Origin: DSOS01 sp035286585
GTDB lineage: Bacteria > Chloroflexota > Anaerolineae > Anaerolineales > UBA4823
Assembly: GCA_035286585.1 (NCBI GenBank)
Contig: DATEDC010000001.1
Coordinates: 1 to 9,821, forward strand
Length of the DNA stretch: 9,821 nucleotides
Direction: 5' to 3'
Part shown: piece after piece, positions 5,939 through 9,821 of the stretch
How the letters are laid out: each line of letters opens with the position of its first letter
Numbering within the stretch: position 1 is the first letter of the stretch
Position numbers and translations under genes: made by a program
Notes under the pieces: generated by a model
Database searches by the model: none
Seen by the model: only the letters and a program-made list of their open reading frames with translations
Told to the model about the DNA's origin: nothing

Positions 5939-7621
5939 TTATTCGATGGAGAGGATCAACTGGTAATGCGGCTGCCCGCCGTCCTGAACTTCGACCTCCT
6001 GTTCGGGGTATTCCCGCCGAACCAGATCGGCTATGCGATTCAGTTCGGTCCTGGGTAGGTCGATGCCTCCGTACAGGGTGATCAGTTCATAGTGACCAGC
6101 GCGGGATTCCTGCAGCAATCGCATGCAGGCTTCTTCAACGCTGGCTGCGGCCAGGACCAGCTTGCCGTTGTGCAGGGCGATTGCCTGACCCTCTTTAACC
6201 TGGACGCCATCGATCTCCGCGCTGCGGGTTGCGGTAGTGATTTCCCCACTTTCGACTTCATCCAGGGCGCGGGACATATCGGCGACGACTTTGTCGAAAT
6301 CTCCGTCAGGATCCAGGCGCAGTATGGCTGCCAAGCCCTGTGGGATCGAGCGGCAGGGTATCACCGCGACCTTCTTGACGGTCAGCTCGGCGGCAGACCT
6401 GGCTGCCAGGATGATATTCTTATTGTTCGGCAGGATGACGATGCGATCGGTAGGCAGATTATCGAAAGCGTTGAGGATCTCCAGGGTGCTGGGATTCATG
6501 GTTTGCCCGCCTTCCACGATAGCAGCCACACCCAGGCTGGCGAACACCCGCGAGATGCCCGCGCCAGGCGAGACTGCGATAACCGCAATCTGCCCGGGTT
6601 CGACCCGCGCCAGGGTCAACTTGCTGCCCTGGATGGCGGCTTCGATGCTCGACATTTGGGCGATCAGGTTCTCAATGGACACCTTGGTGATCGTGCCGAG
6701 AGACATGGTGTAGTCAATCGGCTCGTAACGCTTTTCGGTGGGAACGTGGATATGCAGGCGGTAGATGCCATCGCCTTCGCCAAGCTGGATGGAGGTGCCC
6801 ATGGCTTCCAGATTCTGATAGAAACCTTCCAGGTCGAGGTCCTGGCGAGGTTGAAAATCGATGACGACCTCGAAATCCTGACCGGGCTCGATGGCTTCTA
6901 GCGTGTTCTCCAGTTGCATGGCTGCCAATGGCTGAACTGTAGTCAAGGCGATGTCAAGCGGAAGCCCATAGAGGAAGCGCACCATGCCTTCCAGGATGAA
7001 AAACAGACCTTTTCCGCCGGCGTCGACAACGCCGGCTTCTTTAAGGACGGGCAGCAGGTCAGGCGTGCGCTGCACAGAGAGATTGGCCGCCTCCACCACC
7101 TGGACCAGGATATCGGTTGGGTTATCGCAATCTGCTAACGCCAGCTCAGCGGCAGCGGCGATGTCCTTGATAACGGTTAGAATCGTGCCTTCCACGGGTT
7201 TCACCACGCCTTTGTAAGCGGTGTCGCGAGCGGCGGCAAGCGCCTGCACCAGGGAGTGAGCATCAAGGGTTTCATCGTTATCCACCGAGCGGGCGAAGCC
7301 GCGCCAGATCTGGGAGAGGATCACACCGGAGTTGCCGCGAGCGCCCATCAGCGCACCGTGCGCCACCGCATGCGCCATCTTGCCAAAGTTGTGTTCGGGC
7401 GAAGCCGATATTTCATCATATGCCGACTGCATGGTGAGCACCATGTTGGTGCCGGTATCGCCATCGGGGACGGGGAAAACGTTCAGCGAGTTGACGATCT
7501 GCTGGTTGGTTCTCAACCAGGTCAGCCCGGCTTCGACCAGATTCTTAAGGGCAGGCCCGTTCAACGGCAGGGATTTTAATTTGGTTAACGATCTTGTAGG
7601 CGCCGGGGAATCTGCACTCAT
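5939..7621 (-). CDS. fakA: DAK2/DhaL-domain protein, FakA-like fatty acid kinase (YloV family)
   Basis: FakA transfers phosphate from ATP to a fatty acid held by a FakB/DegV protein, making acyl-phosphate for PlsX/PlsY phospholipid synthesis. The 560 residues show three parts. An N-terminal DhaL domain (about 22-215) has the magnesium-ATP motif NVFPVPDGDTGTNM at 47-60, GALMGARGNSGVILSQ at 89-104 and GVVDAGGKGLF at 197-207. A middle domain (about 240-330) contains LHIHVPTEK. A C-terminal domain (about 340-560) contains VEGGQTMNPST at 369-379, ILPNNKNIILAA at 396-407 and IPQGLAAI at 426-433. Length is typical. The start is ATG at 7621 with GAGGAG at 7630-7635, spacer 8. It follows the Asp23 gene by 79 bases and precedes degV, as expected for a kinase with its lipid-binding partner. 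I saw no Cys near the middle domain. The symbol rests on homology only. Confidence 0.93.
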   Translation of the reverse strand: MSADSPAPTRSLTKLKSLPLNGPALKNLVEAGLTWLRTNQQIVNSLNVFPVPDGDTGTNMVLTMQSAYDEISASPEHNFGKMAHAVAHGALMGARGNSGVILSQIWRGFARSVDNDETLDAHSLVQALAAARDTAYKGVVKPVEGTILTVIKDIAAAAELALADCDNPTDILVQVVEAANLSVQRTPDLLPVLKEAGVVDAGGKGLFFILEGMVRFLYGLPLDIALTTVQPLAAMQLENTLEAIEPGQDFEVVIDFQPRQDLDLEGFYQNLEAMGTSIQLGEGDGIYRLHIHVPTEKRYEPIDYTMSLGTITKVSIENLIAQMSSIEAAIQGSKLTLARVEPGQIAVIAVSPGAGISRVFASLGVAAIVEGGQTMNPSTLEILNAFDNLPTDRIVILPNNKNIILAARSAAELTVKKVAVIPCRSIPQGLAAILRLDPDGDFDKVVADMSRALDEVESGEITTATRSAEIDGVQVKEGQAIALHNGKLVLAAASVEEACMRLLQESRAGHYELITLYGGIDLPRTELNRIADLVRREYPEQEVEVQDGGQPHYQLILSIE

Positions 7622-7700
7622 TCAAAGAACTCCTCAAACCGGTATAGAGAGCTTGATGAGGGTTGCCGTGATGCGACTCTCCTGGGTGGTAAAGAAGGGA

Positions 7701-8057
7701 TCAATCAGCTTCACTGATGCGCAGACCGCGGACATGCACATTCACCTGGTTGACAGGCAGCCCCAGCGCCTTTTCGACGTGGTAGCGGACTGTGTTGGAA
7801 ACGCTCGCGGCTACCGACTTGATGCGGGTGCCGTATTCGACGACGATGTAAATATCAATGTTGATGCGATTGTCATCGTAATTGACTTCGACGCCGTGAG
7901 TGGGATCTTTGGCGATTGCCTGGGTAAGCCCGTCGACCAGGTTTTTATTGGCCAGACCAACTACGCCGTAAGACTCCCGAGCGGCATGGAAAGCAATCGT
8001 GGCTATCGCCCGGGGTGAGACATGGATGCTGCCAAGGGGGTTTGTTTCGCCGGTCAT
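7701..8057 (-). CDS. Asp23/Gls24 family envelope stress protein (YloU-like)
   Basis: A 118-residue protein matching the Asp23/Gls24 domain over nearly its whole length: a GSIHVSPRAIATIAFHAA helix at 9-26, YGVVGL at 30-35, a strand region GVEVNYDDNRINIDIYIVVEYG at 55-76, a helix VAASVSNTVRYHVEKALGL at 82-100 and a terminal VNQVNVHVRGLRI strand at 102-114. There is no signal peptide or membrane segment, so it is cytosolic or peripheral. Members in Gram-positive bacteria associate with the membrane and affect envelope stress responses; the biochemical role of the YloU branch is not established. The ATG at 8057 has AAAGGA at 8063-8068 with a 5-base spacer. It is the first gene of the leftward asp23-fakA-degV-recG-coaD cluster and is divergent from rpmB. 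That order matches yloU-yloV beside rpmB in Bacillus. Confidence 0.92.
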   Translation of the reverse strand: MTGETNPLGSIHVSPRAIATIAFHAARESYGVVGLANKNLVDGLTQAIAKDPTHGVEVNYDDNRINIDIYIVVEYGTRIKSVAASVSNTVRYHVEKALGLPVNQVNVHVRGLRISEAD

Positions 8058-8153
8058 ACGAATCCTTTGAGAAAACTAAGCGGAGCTAACCGGGATGTGG
8101 AGAGGCGCGGACGGCTTTTCTATATAAAATCCCGAGAAGCCCTGCGGATTGGC
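8058..8153. other. Divergent intergenic region between asp23 and rpmB
   Basis: This stretch between the asp23 start and the rpmB promoter must hold the leftward promoter of the asp23-fakA-degV-recG cluster. An AT-rich TATATA-like block lies at about 8121-8130, but no -35 hexamer at suitable spacing was found on the minus strand. No open frame of coding character and no riboswitch-like structure was recognised. Confidence 0.4.
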
Positions 8154-8182
8154 TTGTAAAGCAAATCGACTTGTGGTATGAT
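8154..8182 (+). promoter_or_regulatory. Sigma70-type promoter of rpmB
   Basis: TTGTAA (8154-8159, four of six consensus bases) is separated by exactly 17 bases from TATGAT (8177-8182, five of six). TGG directly precedes the -10, giving an extended -10. Predicted transcription starts near 8189, leaving a leader of about 65 bases before the rpmB ATG. It is the best promoter match in the window. Confidence 0.75.
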
Positions 8183-8253
8183 GGTGCGGCTGTGAACCTG
8201 GAGATGAGAAGCAGGCGGGCAGTTGCAATAAAGTTGATAAAGGAAGTGGAATT

Positions 8254-8436
8254 ATGGCTAAGTGTGCTCATTGTGGTAAAAAAACAACCTTCGGTCACAA
8301 CCGTCCCTGGTCGAACAAAGCGACCTCGCGCACCTTCAAACCCAATCTACAGACCATCAGCGTCTTTGAGAACGGGAAAAAGGTCCGCAAGGTGCTGTGC
8401 GCAAAGTGCATTCGCACTCTGGTAAAAACTGGCTGA
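8254..8436 (+). CDS. rpmB: 50S ribosomal protein L28, zinc-binding form
   Basis: L28 is a small protein of the large ribosomal subunit. The 60 residues match the family: MAKCAHCGKKTTFGHNRPWSNK at the start, then RTFKPNLQTISVFENGKKVRK and a C-terminal VLCAKCIRTL. Two CxxC pairs, Cys4/Cys7 and Cys49/Cys52, make it the zinc-ribbon (C+) form rather than the Cys-less form that zinc-limited bacteria use as a substitute. The short basic sequence without extension is typical. The ATG at 8254 is preceded by AAAGGA at 8239-8244 with a 9-base spacer. It is the only plus-strand gene in the window. Its own promoter and terminator make it monocistronic and divergent from asp23. Confidence 0.97.
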   Translation: MAKCAHCGKKTTFGHNRPWSNKATSRTFKPNLQTISVFENGKKVRKVLCAKCIRTLVKTG

Positions 8437-8463
8437 GACTACGCACCTCTTACCTGTAATGAA

Positions 8464-8491
8464 AATCGCGGCGCAAGCCGTGATTTTTTTT
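8464..8491 (+). terminator. Intrinsic terminator of rpmB
   Basis: AATCGCGGC (8464-8472) pairs with GCCGTGATT (8477-8485) in a 9-bp stem with one G-U pair, closed by the stable tetraloop GCAA and followed by a run of eight T (8484-8491). It starts 27 bases after the rpmB stop. Flanking A bases could extend the stem. On the minus strand the T run is only four long, so any termination of the convergent kinase transcript would be weaker. Confidence 0.9.
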
Positions 8492-8577
8492 ACCCGGCCA
8501 TCTACACTTGAAGCGTCGAATGCAAGCATGTGAATGATAATCGGGCGAAAGGTATATGGCAAGGGTAAAAGCTTCGA

Positions 8578-9687
8578 TCACTGGAAGTAGAGAAAATAAA
8601 TCCACAAGTAGAGCGGCACGAGCCCACCTACTGCCAGGAGGGCGAGCAATCCAAGGCTAATTGTGAGCCAATCGATATCCAGCGGGTTGGAGGCGGGCCG
8701 TGATTCAATTGTTTTCACGGGTCTGGAGGGCCGTTCCTGGCGGATGGTCGGCGGAGCCAATGCCGGTTCGCTGGTGATGCGCACCGGGCCGCTGCGAGGC
8801 TCTGAGGGGCGTATCGGTCGACTGGCGAGCTGCTCGGCTGGCGGATTTTCCGGGGATAGATTGTTTGCGCTTTGATAGCTGACCAGCACCCGACCCAGCT
8901 GGTCGGCGTTGCGGAAACGCATGGCAGGCTCTTTAGCCAGGGTCTTGAGTAAAATCTGCTCCAGAGCTGGCGGGACAGTGGGGTTGATTTTGCTGGGAGG
9001 AAGAGGGGGAGTCTCGCGATGGAGGCGAGCCAGCTCGGTGGCGTCTTCGGAATAAAAAGGCAACTGCCCGGTGATCATTTCGTAAAAGATGACCCCCAGG
9101 GAGTAAACATCGGAGGCAGGCGAGGGGGCGCTGCCACTGGCCTGCTCAGGGGAAAAATACTGCGGCGAGCCCCAAACGATCTCGCTGCGCTCTTCGGGCT
9201 GGATGGAAGCCAGGAGACGCGCAATCCCAAAATCGGTCACTTTGAGACGTTTATCGGGGGTGATTAAAAAATTGTGCGGCTTAATATCGCAGTGCACCAG
9301 ACCTGCCCGGTGGGCGTAGCCAATACCGGCGCAGGCCTGGACCATGAGGGTAATCGCTTCATCGATGGGCAAGCGATCCTGGGTTTGCAAAATTCGCTTG
9401 AGATGGGTACCGGGGACGTGCTCCATGACGATGAACAGCCTTCCCCGATCCAGGCCGAAATCGTGGACGGTGACGATATTGGGGTGCGATAGATTGGCCG
9501 CAGCTTTTGCCTCCTGGCGGAATCTATCCTGGAAGGCGGGGTCGTCCGAGAAGCTCTCGCGCAAAATTTTTACCCCCACATCGCGCTCCAACATCAGATC
9601 GCGGGCGCGGTAGACGACCGACATACCGCCGCTGCCCAGGCGCTCCTCGAGCTGGTAACGATTATTCAAAATAACCTTTTCACTCAT
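8578..9687 (-). CDS. Membrane-anchored Hanks-type serine/threonine protein kinase (PknB-like)
   Basis: A eukaryotic-like protein kinase of 369 residues. Catalytic domain, about 11-270: Gly-rich loop GSGGMSVVY at 18-26, ATP Lys40 in VGVKIL, Glu59, the catalytic loop HCDIKPHNFL at 132-141 (Asp134, Lys136, Asn139), DFG at 152-154, SPE in place of APE at 179-181, and Asp193. The Arg of the usual HRD is Cys, which marks a non-RD kinase that may not need activation-loop phosphorylation; the loop itself has few Ser/Thr. Residues 271-338 are a Pro/Arg/Ser-rich, probably disordered linker, followed by one membrane helix (about 341-367) and no outer domain, so there are no PASTA repeats. It would be a cytoplasm-facing tail-anchored kinase whose signal must come from elsewhere. 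The ATG at 9687 has only a weak GTGGA upstream. Substrates are unknown. Confidence 0.94.
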   Translation of the reverse strand: MSEKVILNNRYQLEERLGSGGMSVVYRARDLMLERDVGVKILRESFSDDPAFQDRFRQEAKAAANLSHPNIVTVHDFGLDRGRLFIVMEHVPGTHLKRILQTQDRLPIDEAITLMVQACAGIGYAHRAGLVHCDIKPHNFLITPDKRLKVTDFGIARLLASIQPEERSEIVWGSPQYFSPEQASGSAPSPASDVYSLGVIFYEMITGQLPFYSEDATELARLHRETPPLPPSKINPTVPPALEQILLKTLAKEPAMRFRNADQLGRVLVSYQSANNLSPENPPAEQLASRPIRPSEPRSGPVRITSEPALAPPTIRQERPSRPVKTIESRPASNPLDIDWLTISLGLLALLAVGGLVPLYLWIYFLYFQ

Positions 9688-9821
9688 CGGAAAGGTCCAC
9701 TTCTTCGGGAATCGCCATGCTGAACTTACTATGGTTACTCCCAGACAGCCAATAGTGGTTCTTTGGGAAACGCCGTGGTGGACTACCGGATTTGGGGGTG
9801 TGAGCGTGCGGCCGCACGCTC
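9680..9821 (-). CDS. Probable 3' end of an unidentified gene overlapping the kinase start
   Basis: The minus-strand frame is open from the window edge to TGA at 9680-9682, about 46 codons ending in AIPEEVDLSDE. Its stop overlaps the kinase start by 8 bases in the arrangement ATGAGTGA, typical of translationally coupled genes. That would also explain the kinase's weak Shine-Dalgarno sequence. The visible residues are polar, rich in Pro, Ser, His and basic residues, with an acidic end, and match no family I recognise. In related bacteria such kinases often neighbour FHA or PP2C proteins, but nothing here identifies one. It could also be non-coding leader, because 46 open codons are weak evidence. 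Confidence 0.4.
   Translation of the reverse strand, partial: SVRPHAHTPKSGSPPRRFPKNHYWLSGSNHSKFSMAIPEEVDLSDE
9802..9821. repeat. Perfect 20-bp palindrome at the window end
   Basis: GAGCGTGCGG is followed immediately by its exact reverse complement, so the last 20 bases are a perfect palindrome without a loop, centred on a GCGGCCGC core. No T run follows on the minus strand. Its location exactly at the window end means a longer inverted repeat or an assembly break cannot be separated from a genuine site. Confidence 0.75.

Noticed and set aside
5865..5940. In-frame upstream extension of the DegV protein into the fakA end
   Set aside because: The frame is open for about 25 codons but contains no ATG, GTG or TTG, and the residues do not resemble DegV; the family fold begins at the chosen Met.
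6092..6901. Plus-strand 269-codon open frame
   Set aside because: It is antisense to the fakA-like gene and has His/Asp/Gly-rich shadow composition with no recognisable domain.
7332..8018. Plus-strand 228-codon open frame spanning the fakA start and asp23
   Set aside because: It is antisense to two well-supported genes and their gap. Apparent DVNINVDAIVIVIDFD segments mirror the Asp23 strands.
8119..8130. TATATA block as a -10 box for asp23
   Set aside because: No -35 hexamer at 16-18 bases on the minus strand; TTTACA lies about 28 bases away, so I did not call a promoter.

Overview
The window looks like a chromosomal segment of a Chloroflexota bacterium, most likely Anaerolineae-like. This is inferred from gene content, moderately high GC, and a RecG with a long N-terminal extension; no lineage marker such as 16S rRNA is present. 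Nearly everything is coded on the minus strand. The exception is rpmB, which reads rightward.

From right to left. At 9680-9821 (minus) the frame is open to the window edge and looks like the 3' end of an unidentified gene, overlapping the start of a membrane-anchored Hanks-type Ser/Thr kinase (8578-9687). Next is rpmB (8254-8436, plus), a single-gene unit with a clear sigma70-type promoter and an intrinsic terminator. Leftward of it runs a minus-strand cluster: Asp23/YloU family protein (7701-8057), FakA-like DhaL-domain kinase (5939-7621), DegV/FakB-like protein (5013-5864), RecG helicase (2417-4942) and CoaD (1810-2334). A coiled-coil protein (1232-1708) follows with its own promoter candidate and terminator. 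The rpmB / asp23 / fakA / degV / recG / coaD / coiled-coil order resembles the arrangement known from Firmicutes.

The left end is the odd part. A 175-codon ORF (538-1065) joins the N-terminal half of an ABC-transporter ATPase to the C-terminal end of an ABC-2-type permease. It is best explained by an in-frame deletion in a two-gene transporter operon, or by an assembly collapse. It is followed by the N-terminal part of a short-chain dehydrogenase resembling 3-ketodihydrosphingosine reductase, cut by the window start.

Functionally, the FakA and DegV pair would phosphorylate a bound fatty acid for phospholipid synthesis, CoaD makes a coenzyme A precursor, RecG remodels replication forks, and L28 is ribosomal. 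I found no CRISPR array, tRNA, rRNA, insertion sequence or phage gene. Most of the window is conserved housekeeping sequence, and the chimeric ABC gene is the clearest anomaly.
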